The notes under the pieces: model-generated
What the model saw: the letters and a program-made list of their open reading frames with translations, nothing else
Databases searched by the model: none
Told to the model about the DNA's origin: nothing
Source: Nitrospirota bacterium
Lineage (GTDB): Bacteria > Nitrospirota > Thermodesulfovibrionia > Thermodesulfovibrionales > JdFR-85
Direction: 5' to 3'
DNA length: 47,343 nt
NCBI GenBank assembly: GCA_035873375.1
Contig: JAYWMQ010000029.1
Coordinates: forward strand, 1-47,343
Made by a program: the position numbers and the translations under genes
In this document: positions 17,580 through 26,703 of the stretch, piece after piece
Layout of the letters: every line of letters starts with the position of its first letter
How positions within the stretch are numbered: the stretch's first letter is position 1

Positions 17580-19277
17580 TTACCCCCTGACTATCTCGTA
17601 GTGTTTTTTAAGGCAGAGATGGATCGTGTCTTCTTCCACCTCCATCTGTTCCAGGTACCTTTTTACGGCTTCATCTTCCTTGAGGTCCTCCGTCATCTTC
17701 TCATCCCTGACTCGTATTCGACGTTTGACGGTCAGTTTGTTTACGATTGGAACAGGAGCGTTTCTCAGAAAAGGCTTCAGCTCCTCATACTGCTCTTTTG
17801 ATACTTCCCCCTTGATCCGGTAGATCGTATCCCGCTCAAGCATTTCCGCCCGGTTTTCCAGCATGAAAAACTCCGGAGTAAGGGTCTTGAACTTTCGGGC
17901 AGGCGTTTCTACAAACTGCACCTCAGGAGTCCTGCCATTGAACTCAACCAGGATGAACCCCTTCTTGTCTTCTTCCTCGTTGAAATCCATTCTGTCGATA
18001 GACCCTGAGTAGTAGGCATTGAGTCCATCGATCTTTTGATATTTATGGATGTGCCCAAGTGCCACGTAGTCAAACTCCCTGAACTCATCAGGGTGTATAT
18101 GCGGATCATACATAAGCATTTCGTCACTTTCAGCCCCCAGGGCGCCATCAACCGTAATGTGTGCAAGCAGGATATTGGGGACCCTCGGATCTATTTCTGT
18201 CTTGAAGTAGTCGATAATGCTTTTCAGCTTCAAACTGACAGCCTTATTCAGCTCTGCTATGGACTTGTTATCCCCCGTGCTCTCAACTATGGATTTACTC
18301 GGAAACGGCAGCACGAATATCTTTGCACAATCCTTTTGTGGCCACCGGCCGGACGGAGTGCTGTTTACAGACATCCCTTCCTGGTAAAAGATGGAGGGCT
18401 TGTCCACAACAAAGATATTCTGCCTTCCTCTGAGAAACTCCAGCGCATTGGCATCCCTGGGGTTTTTGCTGAGGCCGTGGTTGCCCGGCTCAATAAATAC
18501 GGGCATATACCTGGCAAGTTTTTGTAGCTCCACCAGCAACACATTCTGTTCATTCGGAGTAGGAGCATGCGTTTCGGTAGCATCCCCCGGGATAAAGCAG
18601 GCCCTGCAGTTTGCGGAGATCATAGTATCCACCGCAAACCTGATACACCTGTGGATATCAAGGAGTCTCACGTTTTTCCCTGATTCCGGATCGATCTCCT
18701 CCTTGCCTGCAACAGTAAAATGCTCATATACCTGTAGGTCCGCCATATGACCGACCCTGTAATTGCCTTCAAGTATCTGTCTGCCGTCCCGGGTTTGGTC
18801 ATCATGTATGTAAAAGAGAAGGCCCTTCAGCTGTTCCTTGACATCCGCGGGCAAATTATCTGCGTTGACTGCAAGGGCATCAACCTGGCCCAGAGTTTTC
18901 TCTATCCGGGTTAAAACCCTCTCCCAGTACAGACCGGCCTCTTCCGTATTTCCTTCCGGGGCTTTAGTGCAACTGTTTACCAGAAACCCCCAGGACAGCC
19001 AGCCGTTCAGTTTGGATTGCAGCTCCTTCAATTTCTGCTCACTTTTTAGGGACCTAAAAACCCTTGCAGCATCAAACAGAAACCCCTCCGACACGGGAGG
19101 AGCGTCTTTGGATAAAGCAATCGAGAGCTCTTTTACTGCACTCTCCCCTTTTTTCTCAACAAGAGTCTGAACCAGCCGGCCAAGCTGGAAATTTGCTTTT
19201 ATGCCAACGAAGCTGGTCCCCCGGGAACGTTTCAGGAGTTTCTTGCAATCCGCTATAACGTCTCTTAAATCTTCCAA
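17580..19277 (-). CDS. sbcD: SbcD/Mre11-family nuclease with a DUF1016-N-like N-terminal domain
   Basis: 565 residues, much longer than bacterial SbcD at about 400. The Mre11 phosphoesterase motifs begin only near residue 178: HMADLQ, then IPGDATETHA, EPGNHG (normally GNHD/E), LAHITVDGA and ALGHIH. The capping region follows. The extra first 170 residues are helical and resemble the DUF1016/YhcG N-terminal domain, with NFQLGRLVQTL, KELSIALSKD, FLFDAARVFRSL and LSWGFLV in the expected order. The start is a TTG at 19277 with AAGGAGG five bases away. It precedes sbcC by eight bases. The complex would process DNA ends, and the added domain may be a DNA- or protein-docking module. Confidence 0.9.
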   Translation of the reverse strand: MEDLRDVIADCKKLLKRSRGTSFVGIKANFQLGRLVQTLVEKKGESAVKELSIALSKDAPPVSEGFLFDAARVFRSLKSEQKLKELQSKLNGWLSWGFLVNSCTKAPEGNTEEAGLYWERVLTRIEKTLGQVDALAVNADNLPADVKEQLKGLLFYIHDDQTRDGRQILEGNYRVGHMADLQVYEHFTVAGKEEIDPESGKNVRLLDIHRCIRFAVDTMISANCRACFIPGDATETHAPTPNEQNVLLVELQKLARYMPVFIEPGNHGLSKNPRDANALEFLRGRQNIFVVDKPSIFYQEGMSVNSTPSGRWPQKDCAKIFVLPFPSKSIVESTGDNKSIAELNKAVSLKLKSIIDYFKTEIDPRVPNILLAHITVDGALGAESDEMLMYDPHIHPDEFREFDYVALGHIHKYQKIDGLNAYYSGSIDRMDFNEEEDKKGFILVEFNGRTPEVQFVETPARKFKTLTPEFFMLENRAEMLERDTIYRIKGEVSKEQYEELKPFLRNAPVPIVNKLTVKRRIRVRDEKMTEDLKEDEAVKRYLEQMEVEEDTIHLCLKKHYEIVRG

Positions 19278-19306
19278 GGCTACCTCCTTTTAATAAAGTA
19301 TGAATA

Positions 19307-19337
19307 CCGGGCATGGACGTAAAACTCCCATGTCCGG
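19307..19337 (-). terminator. Hairpin after the resolvase gene
   Basis: An imperfect 10-bp stem (CCGGACATGG with CCATGCCCGG on the minus strand) lies between the resolvase stop and the sbcD start. No T tract follows on this strand, so it may be an mRNA structure or a weak terminator. Confidence 0.35.
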
Positions 19338-19382
19338 TTAAAAAGTTGATTGCTAAAAGATGATTACTGCTCAGCGGGCAGA

Positions 19383-19898
19383 TCAGAAATACAGTGCAGC
19401 CATACAGATAGCCTCTGCCTCATGATGAGACAGCTTGACGTTTTTCAGTGCAGGGTAAACACTTCTGGCAAGTGATACCATCTCTGTTTTGCCAAAGTTT
19501 TTGCCGTAACATTTTTTCCAGAGATGAGCAAGCACTTCTTCAACCGCTACGTTGTATCTGCCAAGCGTTGTTATAATTACGGTGGTAGCCGCATTATTCT
19601 TGAGTATATCGGCAAGATTCAACGGCTTTCCCTCTTCCTTTGCCGACGGGTCAGGGCTAAATGAAGGCAGTTTTTTTGTAGCCCGGCGATAGGGAAAAGG
19701 AGGTGGTTTTTCTACCACCCCCTTGGACGGAGCATACTGTTGTATCAGCTCCTCTACCCGAGACATGAGAGAGGTAAACCGGCAGCTGTCTGTAGGCCCT
19801 ACAACTTTAATGACACCGTAAGCGATCAGCTTTTGCTGCCTGATTACGGCATAACCGGTGTCATTATACGACGGGTCAAAAGCTATTACTGTGCGCAT
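19383..19898 (-). CDS. RuvC-like Holliday junction resolvase
   Basis: A 171-residue RNase H-fold nuclease. The first catalytic Asp is in IAFDPSYNDTGYAV (residue 8), the second acidic residue is in KGVVEKPP, and the C-terminal acidic/His cluster is LSHHEAEAICMAALYF, matching the RuvC layout (D-E-HxxE/D). The central insertion is rich in Pro, Arg and Lys. RuvC enzymes cut four-way junctions made by recombination or fork reversal. The start overlaps the 3' end of the upstream 334-residue gene by 23 bases. It fits with the RecG and SbcCD genes downstream. Sequence divergence means it could be a phage- or plasmid-type resolvase. Confidence 0.85.
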   Translation of the reverse strand: MRTVIAFDPSYNDTGYAVIRQQKLIAYGVIKVVGPTDSCRFTSLMSRVEELIQQYAPSKGVVEKPPPFPYRRATKKLPSFSPDPSAKEEGKPLNLADILKNNAATTVIITTLGRYNVAVEEVLAHLWKKCYGKNFGKTEMVSLARSVYPALKNVKLSHHEAEAICMAALYF

Positions 19899-20880
19899 GA
19901 ATCTCCCCCTGTTTGAGCTTGTTAAACAGCTCCATCAATTCTCTGCTGTCAAGACTGTCTATGGGAAAAGTATCGGCAGGGATGTTTCGGAGGTCTATTA
20001 TTTTCTTGATTATCCTAACCTGGAAAGCACGGGGATAATCGATAAAATCCTCCTCTACAAGGTTTTCACTGTTACTACTGCCGGTATGTGCTGTATCCCT
20101 GTCACTCTCTTCAGGGTAAAACACAGGAGGGGCAGCACAGTCAGGGGCAGGGTCGTTATTAGGCCGGCTGGTGTTTGGGTATAGCTGCTCTGAAAACCCC
20201 AACATTCGGGCAGTAACCATCCTCTTTATTTCGGGGTCATTCTTGTCCCAGTCCGGCACCATGGCAACAATAACAAATGGTCTCTTGAGTTCTTCAAGTG
20301 TATAAGTACTTTTCAATCCAAGCAATTTGGACACCACTCGGGACTGTGCACCGGTCAGAGCTATTTCGTATTTGAACTTGTTCTGCGACAAAATATAGTT
20401 TTTGGTGCTTTCCTCCACCCGCCTTCTCTTCTTCTCCTCTGACCAGTCCTTATGTTCCTGGTCAATCTTTTTGCGGGACGTAAGCCTTTTATCTTCCTCC
20501 CTGGCTTCAAGGTCGATCATTTTCCCGTCAACCTCTATCTTTGTATTTCCGTCCGGGTCGAACCTCCGTCCCATGGCCCTGACCAGGATTCCGTTCCTGA
20601 TAGGAACATAGTCGCCTCCCGGGTGCCCTACGAACTCAATACCGCCAGCTATACGGAACTTTTGAATGCCGTCTCTTGAGAAGGCGTATTTGCCACCCCC
20701 TACGGGGTAAATGTCCTTTGAGTGATAGCTTGTATCAATGTGGACAATTTTTATAACGGGGGCAAGATGTGGTGGCTTAACAACCAGGGTGGAAATTCCA
20801 GGAATGTTATATCCCGTCTTTCTGTACTCAGCCAGTCTGTGGTTGAGTTCACTTATAACTTCCTTGTCTTTGTTGTTCAA
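19876..20880 (-). CDS. Hypothetical protein, 334 aa, possibly recombination-associated
   Basis: Unrecognised soluble protein starting at a TTG (20880) with AGGAGG five bases upstream. The N-terminal 130 residues contain DIYPVGGGKYAFSRDGIQK followed by RIAGGIEF, and DGNTKIEVDGKMIDLEAREED. A basic, charged helical section follows (SRKKIDQEHKDWSEEKKRRR). The pattern is reminiscent of phage-borne single-strand-annealing accessory proteins, but I cannot name a family. A low-complexity Asn/Pro/Asp region near residue 240 leads to a short helical C-terminus. Overlap with the resolvase gene suggests coupled expression and a shared recombination role. Confidence 0.75.
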   Translation of the reverse strand: MNNKDKEVISELNHRLAEYRKTGYNIPGISTLVVKPPHLAPVIKIVHIDTSYHSKDIYPVGGGKYAFSRDGIQKFRIAGGIEFVGHPGGDYVPIRNGILVRAMGRRFDPDGNTKIEVDGKMIDLEAREEDKRLTSRKKIDQEHKDWSEEKKRRRVEESTKNYILSQNKFKYEIALTGAQSRVVSKLLGLKSTYTLEELKRPFVIVAMVPDWDKNDPEIKRMVTARMLGFSEQLYPNTSRPNNDPAPDCAAPPVFYPEESDRDTAHTGSSNSENLVEEDFIDYPRAFQVRIIKKIIDLRNIPADTFPIDSLDSRELMELFNKLKQGEIHAHSNSF

Positions 20881-20992
20881 TTCTGCCTCCTTTCTTTCGA
20901 TTATGGTGTTGATCTAATGCGTCTGTTGATTTTGTCTTCGAATTATGATATTATCGTTCAATTGTTGGCACTACAGCATGCTCTTCAGGTAT

Positions 20993-21514
20993 ATGCAATT
21001 ACTGAATGAAATTGAGATTGCAAAATGGTTTCTATCAAGGTCGGATTCATTGAGAGAGTCACTGACTACACGATCCACCCTTGTAGTTGCATCAAATGCA
21101 TTCCTTCTAACCAGCATTGGAATTATCGTTGCCCAGCAACCTGCAGTATCTTCTATCATCACGTTTAAATTGATAATTCTTGTCGCACTGGCATGCATTT
21201 CGGTTTCTGTAGTTTTAGCAGTTATGGCTGCAATAAAAATCAGACCTAGCCACCATGAGGTTTCATACACTGGCCCTGATAGGATTTTCCTTAATCCAAG
21301 AGACACATTTAAGAATCTTAATAGCGTGGAAGATTTTGTGGCTTGCATTAAGGAAGACAAGCCGGAGAATTTATTAAACTCTATTTGTGGCGAGCTATGG
21401 GTGGACCTGAAACTCCAGCACAAAAGATATCGCTATCAGAGAGCATCAATGAGAATGCTATTGCCAGCATTTATGATAACGATCTTTGCTTTAATCCTTG
21501 CTCTATGGTTTTAA
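20993..21514 (+). CDS. Three-helix membrane protein resembling PycTM/S-2TM effectors
   Basis: The only rightward gene in the minus-strand block. The frame opens at 20945, but I favour ATG 20993 (MQLLNEIEIAKWF), giving about 173 residues; the ribosome site is weak. Transmembrane segments appear at STLVVASNAFLLTSIGIIVA, at KLIILVALACISVSVVLAVM and at the C-terminus (RMLLPAFMITIFALILALWF). The cytosolic part between helices 2 and 3 carries IRPS and a helix with QHKRYRYQRAS just before the last segment. This layout resembles membrane effectors of Pycsar/CBASS-type defence. No cyclase gene adjoins it. It may be an independently acquired cargo gene. Confidence 0.65.
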   Translation: MQLLNEIEIAKWFLSRSDSLRESLTTRSTLVVASNAFLLTSIGIIVAQQPAVSSIITFKLIILVALACISVSVVLAVMAAIKIRPSHHEVSYTGPDRIFLNPRDTFKNLNSVEDFVACIKEDKPENLLNSICGELWVDLKLQHKRYRYQRASMRMLLPAFMITIFALILALWF

Positions 21515-21631
21515 TGTACCAACAAGTTGCTGGAGATTTGATGGGAAAACACTGGCGTGTTTAGAAACCTCTGGGGTCTATCCTGGTTTAACAAGTCAAA
21601 CACCGAAATGGTAGCCCTTCCTTCGAATGAA

Positions 21632-23767
21632 TTATGAACACTTGTTGTATTCGCAACTTGAGCATTTAATGCATCCCTCTGCCATCACAAGCACTCCACC
21701 ACACTGGGGGCAATTATTAAAATCCGTCAAGGCAGTATCAATACCGATTCGTGCTACTGCTTTTCTGACAGCTCGCTCCAGATAAGCCAGCATGGAAGAT
21801 ACGTTTCCGTACTTTAGCAGGGACTCTTTTATCTGTTTTAAAACTACATTGGGATCCACGTTACACCTGAGGCCTATACTCATAAGACGAGTTACAGCCT
21901 CCAAAAACTCTGATGTCTTTGAGTCTGCAGGAGTAATGGCAAAAACCTCACGAGGAGCATTTTCATGAACTGTAACACTGATATACATCTTCCCCTCTGG
22001 TGTGTCCACCTCTTCCGCGTACATATTTCTGCTTGCAGGTAGTTTTATTGGCTGAACGTACCTGTCCTCTTTGGATTTTATAACACTCTTGATCTTCCCC
22101 GAATCCCTGTAGACCGTACAACCCTTCAGTCCTCGCTCGTATGCCCGGAGATACGTATCTCTGAACTGCTTAAAAGAGGTGTTGGGATCAAAATTGATGG
22201 TCTTCGAGATACTGGCATCAAAATACTTCTGCCAGACGGCCTGCATCTCAATGTGCTGGCTGGCATTAATCTTAGGTGCAGTCAACACATCCGGAGCTCT
22301 GTTATCACCAGCAATCTCCCTCCAGACGTAGTAAGCATAGTCTTTCACCTGTACAGTCTTCATCTCTTCGTTATCCTTGATCTCTCTTTTCACCTCGAGA
22401 TCAAAGATCGGCTCAATCCCGGAAGAAATATTACCCCACAGCAGGCTGGTAGTACCTGTTGGGGCAATGGAAAGCAGATGACTGTTTCTGACTCCGTATT
22501 TCTGCATATCATTCCGTATGTCTGCAGGCAGGTCCTTGACAAATTCGCCTGCAAGATACTTTTTCGGATCAAACAAGGGAAAACATCCCTTTTCCTGTGC
22601 AAGTTCGACAGAAGTCCTGTATGCAGTATCTCTCATTAACCTTGCAAGGTTATCACTGAACACAAGGGCCTCCGCAGAGCCGTACTGAATCCCCATCATC
22701 CAGAGCATATCGGCAAACCCGGTAATACCAAGCCCTACCCGTCTTTTGCTTACAACCTCGTCCCTTTGTTCCTTAAGTGGCAGCCGGGCCACATCAATCA
22801 CGTTATCAAGGAACCTTACAGCTGTCTTTATCGTCTTCTGAAACAAATCATAATCAAATTCCGGGTTTTGGAAAGGGGACCTTACGAACCTGGTAAGGTT
22901 TATGGAGCCGAGGTTGCATGCTCCATTTGGTGGCAACGGCTGCTCACCGCATGGATTGGTAGCATGAATTTCCTCGCAGTAATAAAGGTTGTTAAGCCTG
23001 TTGAGCCGGTCGATAAAGAGTACGCCAGGTTCGGCATAATCATAGGCATGAGCAAGTATCTGATCCCACAACGCTCTTGCCGATACGGTTTTGTAGACTT
23101 TACCCCCGAAGACAAGCCTCCACTCTCCGTTGTTCTTTACTGCCTCCATGAACCTGTCCGTAATCAGGACAGAAAGATTGAAATTAACCAGGGCATTGTT
23201 TTCAGATCCTCTTTTGGCCGTAACGAACCGTTCGATATCAGGGTGGTCAACTCTCATCACAGCCATCATGGCCCCTCTTCTGTGCCCACTTGACGATATT
23301 GTCCTGCACATAGCGTCATACACCTGCATAAAGGAGATAGGGCCTGAAGATGTTGACCCAACCCCTAAAACGGGAGCGTCTTTAGGCCTGAGAGTGGAGA
23401 AATCAAACCCTATCCCACCGCCAGCCTGCATGGTAAGGGCAGCTTTGTGAAGTACAGAAAAAATCCCCTCCATACTGTCTTCAATTACAGGGGATACAAA
23501 ACAGTTCATGGCAGTACATTTCGACCGGGAAGTTCCCAGGGCATTCATGACACGGCCACCTGGAAGAAAGAAATCCAGGAGCCAGCGGAATTTCTCCTCC
23601 CACACCGCCGGAGCCTCTTCTGCAGAGGCAGCAGTCCTGGCAACTCTGCACTTGGTATCATCCAGAGACCCGTCTGACCGGTACTTGTACTTTTTGCGCC
23701 AGATGTAGTCAACTACTTCCTGCAGATCAGCATCATCTACATCTGTTATTTCCTCTACAGCTAACAC
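21632..23767 (-). CDS. nrdJ: Class II (adenosylcobalamin-dependent) ribonucleotide reductase
   Basis: A 711-residue B12-dependent ribonucleotide reductase that makes deoxynucleotides without oxygen or a second subunit. The expected motifs are present: TAMNCFVSP (first redox Cys), GGGIGFDFSTLRP, NPCGEQPLPP with the thiyl-radical Cys, ACNLGSINL (partner Cys), RRVGLGITGFADML and IAPTGTTSLLWGN. The C-terminus has a zinc-ribbon tail with CPQC, C and CSSCEYNKC, as in NrdJ proteins, including the terminal redox cysteines. The start is a GTG at 23767 after AAGGAGG. It is adjacent to dUTPase, forming a nucleotide-supply pair common in large phages and plasmids. The host must have or import cobalamin. 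Confidence 0.96.
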   Translation of the reverse strand: MLAVEEITDVDDADLQEVVDYIWRKKYKYRSDGSLDDTKCRVARTAASAEEAPAVWEEKFRWLLDFFLPGGRVMNALGTSRSKCTAMNCFVSPVIEDSMEGIFSVLHKAALTMQAGGGIGFDFSTLRPKDAPVLGVGSTSSGPISFMQVYDAMCRTISSSGHRRGAMMAVMRVDHPDIERFVTAKRGSENNALVNFNLSVLITDRFMEAVKNNGEWRLVFGGKVYKTVSARALWDQILAHAYDYAEPGVLFIDRLNRLNNLYYCEEIHATNPCGEQPLPPNGACNLGSINLTRFVRSPFQNPEFDYDLFQKTIKTAVRFLDNVIDVARLPLKEQRDEVVSKRRVGLGITGFADMLWMMGIQYGSAEALVFSDNLARLMRDTAYRTSVELAQEKGCFPLFDPKKYLAGEFVKDLPADIRNDMQKYGVRNSHLLSIAPTGTTSLLWGNISSGIEPIFDLEVKREIKDNEEMKTVQVKDYAYYVWREIAGDNRAPDVLTAPKINASQHIEMQAVWQKYFDASISKTINFDPNTSFKQFRDTYLRAYERGLKGCTVYRDSGKIKSVIKSKEDRYVQPIKLPASRNMYAEEVDTPEGKMYISVTVHENAPREVFAITPADSKTSEFLEAVTRLMSIGLRCNVDPNVVLKQIKESLLKYGNVSSMLAYLERAVRKAVARIGIDTALTDFNNCPQCGGVLVMAEGCIKCSSCEYNKCS

Positions 23768-23786
23768 CTTATTCCCTCCTTCTCTT

Positions 23787-24245
23787 CTATACCCCTGTTG
23801 ACCCTATTCCTCCAGTTCTTTCAGCATCAGCCTCGTCCCCATCGGCCAGCAGGTACTTTTTAAAAATTCCCTGTGCAATCCTCTCACCTTTTTTAATCGT
23901 TACAGCCCTGGACGAATGATTTACAATTCCGACAATTATATGCCCCTCATTGTCCGGATTGTTGTAATAGTCTGAATCGATAATTCCTTCATCATTAAGT
24001 AAGGAAAGACTGTTTTTAAAGGAAATACCGCTTCTTATGTGAATACCGAGGTATTCGTCATCCTGCATGTAAGCCTTTAGGCCCGTAGGAATACTCACCT
24101 GCCCATGCGGCGGAACCACTACATCTTCGGCTGCCTCGATATCATAAGCAGCCGATCTTGCGGTTTTCCTTTTCGGAAGAGCAATCCCCCTGTCTTCATA
24201 CTCTGCAACTACCTCAAACCCTCTTTTTCTGATGTTTTCTGTCAT
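23787..24245 (-). CDS. dut: dUTPase
   Basis: A 152-residue trimeric-type deoxyuridine triphosphatase, hydrolysing dUTP to dUMP and pyrophosphate. All five motifs are visible: ARSAAYDIEA (1), RSGISFKNSL (2), GIIDSDYYNNPDNEGHI (3, the uracil-binding region), KKGERIAQGIF (4) and TGGIGSTGV (5, the C-terminal glycine-rich arm). Motif 3 is longer than in E. coli Dut. The gene ends 19 bases before nrdJ and is in the same operon. It keeps uracil out of the element's DNA and feeds dTMP synthesis. Confidence 0.94.
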   Translation of the reverse strand: MTENIRKRGFEVVAEYEDRGIALPKRKTARSAAYDIEAAEDVVVPPHGQVSIPTGLKAYMQDDEYLGIHIRSGISFKNSLSLLNDEGIIDSDYYNNPDNEGHIIVGIVNHSSRAVTIKKGERIAQGIFKKYLLADGDEADAERTGGIGSTGV

Positions 24246-24254
24246 ACAGACCTC

Positions 24255-24548
24255 CTATTCCGGGATGGAAGCTATTATATCCAGGATTTTGTCTTTTTTC
24301 TCAAACCCTGCATAACTCAGGTAGTGTTCATCTATTTTCCTGAGAAACCTGACATTATCCCTATATATCTGTTCAGCATCCTCCGCCGTAGTGTTTGGAA
24401 TCACTCCCTTCTCCCTATAACTCAAACATTCTACTATACTATCAAGAACCAGCTGCTGCAGAAGTCTTTGCTCCGGGGCCAGCCTCTGCTCTGTCCCTGT
24501 CGGAGCATTTAGCGTATTGTTTAACTTATTCACATCTCCCACTAACAT
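24255..24548 (-). CDS. Hypothetical helical protein, 97 aa
   Basis: Unrecognised small helical protein with an ATG start and a TAGGAGG site. It is acidic overall, with a central helix (RLLQQLVLDSIVECLSYREK) and a C-terminal helix ending DIIASIPE. It is located nine bases upstream of dut on the same transcript. The spacing suggests coupling, but I can assign no function. Confidence 0.7.
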   Translation of the reverse strand: MLVGDVNKLNNTLNAPTGTEQRLAPEQRLLQQLVLDSIVECLSYREKGVIPNTTAEDAEQIYRDNVRFLRKIDEHYLSYAGFEKKDKILDIIASIPE

Positions 24549-24568
24549 GGGACCCTCCTAAGTATATA

Positions 24569-24805
24569 TTACTTTTTGAGGTTATACTCTTTACGAGCAT
24601 ATAACTTCCCTGGATTACACGTAATTCGATCCCTGAAAGGCGGGGTTTTTGCCAACTTACCAGGGCATTCAGGCTCGATCCTTCTTGACTTGCAATCCCT
24701 GATCCTCTTACTTATAACCCTGATACGTTGAGCCCTGAAGTATGCCTTCCCCCTACCCTTTCCTGTATTGCTGTTGCTGCTAACAGAAAGGACCATTTCA
24801 CACAT
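24569..24805 (-). CDS. Small very basic protein, 78 aa
   Basis: The frame extends to 24832, but AAGGAG lies seven bases before ATG 24805 (MCEMVLSVSS), so I start there. The protein is strongly basic from residue 15 on (GKGRGKAYFRAQRIRVISKR) and has four cysteines after the initial one, including IEPECPGK and RITCNPGK. It probably binds nucleic acid. It lies between the helicase gene and the 97-residue gene on the same strand. Confidence 0.6.
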   Translation of the reverse strand: MCEMVLSVSSNSNTGKGRGKAYFRAQRIRVISKRIRDCKSRRIEPECPGKLAKTPPFRDRITCNPGKLYARKEYNLKK

Positions 24806-24855
24806 CTGCAATCTCCTTTTTTTGAAGTTCAAGGGGTTTTTAGGTGAGATAACGG

Positions 24856-26691
24856 CTACATTAAGGAAATCTGAACCGGCTTGTTCCTTCTTTTTCCTTT
24901 TGTAGCAGCAGTCTTTAGAGCCATCGTGGTATTTTTCAGCCAGTTCAGCCCCGGCGCCGTCTGATGAATCCGGTACTTCACCATATCATTCAGCATTCCG
25001 ATCCATCGTTCAGCATCCCGCAGTTGATAAGGCAAAAAGGGCGGAATTGCGGAAGGTCTGTTAAGGTAGTATTTCAGCAGTCCTGCTTTGGTATGAGATA
25101 CGGATTTATCAAGTTCAAGTTGTATAAGTTTCATCAACATATCCTTTTCATACCTGGCAGGACAGTTCCGATAACCCCCTAACGGCAACAGCCCGGACAA
25201 CAGCATACAGCCTTTATCAACATCCGGAAGCTCTACCGCATCCAGCCTTCTTGCAAGTGTAATATAGCCCATGTATGCCTTTGGAGAGAGATAATACCTG
25301 GAAATCAGGGCCCCCTCTTTTGTCAGGGTGAGCTTACCATCCCTTTCAACCAGAATATTGCAGGCCTTCAGAAACCGTATGTAGCTGTCAACCGTTTCTG
25401 TAATCTTTTGACTGTTTGAGTAAGTAGCGGCAAAAGTCATTCCCAGGGCCTGATAAAGGTCATCCCTGGTAGCAGCGTTCAGAGAGAGCAATGTAAGTAC
25501 CATGGATTCAACGGGCAGTGGAAGGGATTTAGCCATTACATATTTTTTGGCATGAAAGAGCTCAATCTTGTCTCCTATTATGTATGCAGTGGCTTCCGGT
25601 TTTCCCCTGCCGGCACGGCCTATCATCTGGCCAACATCCATAAAATCCAGGTAATAGTTCCCTCGTCTGATTCCACATACGATCACCACATCAGCCGGGG
25701 TATTTATTCCTTGAGACAGGGTATTAGTTGCAAGAAGTGTTTTTAACTCCCCCTTCCTGAAATCCGCAACTATTTTATCCTTATGTGCCTCATCGATATC
25801 AGCGCAATGGAAAGGGGCAACCAGGGATTCACTTAAACAGAACCCTGCTGCCTTTGTAGGCACAAAAACCAGAACACTTTCACCATGATGTTTATTCAGG
25901 ATATCCTTCAGCACCTTCACCCTAACCGACTCCTTGTTATATGCCAGGCCAACGGTAGTGACTATCAGGTTGGAAGATGGAGTCTTTGGAGCTGGCAAAG
26001 CATCTATATCGTCGGGGGCATGAATTTCGTGCAGGCTGATTTTGGTTGACCTGTACCTTGATATAAACAGGTCGGCATTCAGCAGATCAGCCACTGCATC
26101 TTTATTAGGAAAAGTGCCTGACATAAGAAGCACCTTCCCCCCTTCCCTGATAAACATCACGATGGCAACATCAAGCTCACCACTTCTGGAAGGGTCCAGC
26201 AGGTTATGCGCCTCGTCCACAATCAGCAGGCCGGCTTTAGTCCATTCCTTTCCGCTCCGGACTGCACTTATATATCCCTCAGGGGTGGTCACGATAACGT
26301 ATTTACCGGCAACATTCTTGTCGTAACCGGTATTCATCCCAACGACCTTCGCACCCCATACCCCTTTAGAGTCGGCATACAGGTTCTTCACGAGCTCACG
26401 AGTAGGAGCAGTAAGAACAACCCTTTTGCCTTCATCGAGAAAATACCTTGATGCAATATAGGTAAGAGCAGTTTTACCGGTACCTGTTCCACTTTCAACA
26501 ACAGAGTTGCGTTTTGGACTATACAAGTCTCTGAAGCAGCTCTGTAATGGATTGAGCATAGGGAACGGAATATCGGGGTCAGGCTCTGTACTGCATGGGT
26601 AATCTTCCGTGATCTCTATTCTTTGAGGGAGCTCTTCAGAGCTGGTAACCCTGCGCATAAACCGTTTTAAAACATTTCTAAATTTAAACAC
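24856..26691 (-). CDS. Ski2/Hel308-like superfamily 2 helicase
   Basis: 611 residues. The SF2 core has motif I ESGTGTGKTA (about residue 67), Ia TAPTRELVKNL, II IVDEAHN, III LMSGTF, V LLATNTLSQGINTPADVV and VI MIGRAGRGK. This Gly-Ile-Asn motif V and the GRAGR motif VI are those of the Ski2/Hel308 branch. A winged-helix-like and helical C-terminal region follows (about 400-611), ending in a basic tail. Such helicases unwind forks or RNA duplexes from 3' ends. The GTG start at 26691 follows AGGAGG by eight bases. The protein is shorter than Hel308 (about 700), so the ratchet domain may be reduced. Confidence 0.88.
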   Translation of the reverse strand: MFKFRNVLKRFMRRVTSSEELPQRIEITEDYPCSTEPDPDIPFPMLNPLQSCFRDLYSPKRNSVVESGTGTGKTALTYIASRYFLDEGKRVVLTAPTRELVKNLYADSKGVWGAKVVGMNTGYDKNVAGKYVIVTTPEGYISAVRSGKEWTKAGLLIVDEAHNLLDPSRSGELDVAIVMFIREGGKVLLMSGTFPNKDAVADLLNADLFISRYRSTKISLHEIHAPDDIDALPAPKTPSSNLIVTTVGLAYNKESVRVKVLKDILNKHHGESVLVFVPTKAAGFCLSESLVAPFHCADIDEAHKDKIVADFRKGELKTLLATNTLSQGINTPADVVIVCGIRRGNYYLDFMDVGQMIGRAGRGKPEATAYIIGDKIELFHAKKYVMAKSLPLPVESMVLTLLSLNAATRDDLYQALGMTFAATYSNSQKITETVDSYIRFLKACNILVERDGKLTLTKEGALISRYYLSPKAYMGYITLARRLDAVELPDVDKGCMLLSGLLPLGGYRNCPARYEKDMLMKLIQLELDKSVSHTKAGLLKYYLNRPSAIPPFLPYQLRDAERWIGMLNDMVKYRIHQTAPGLNWLKNTTMALKTAATKGKRRNKPVQISLM

Positions 26692-26703
26692 TATAGGTGC
26701 CTC

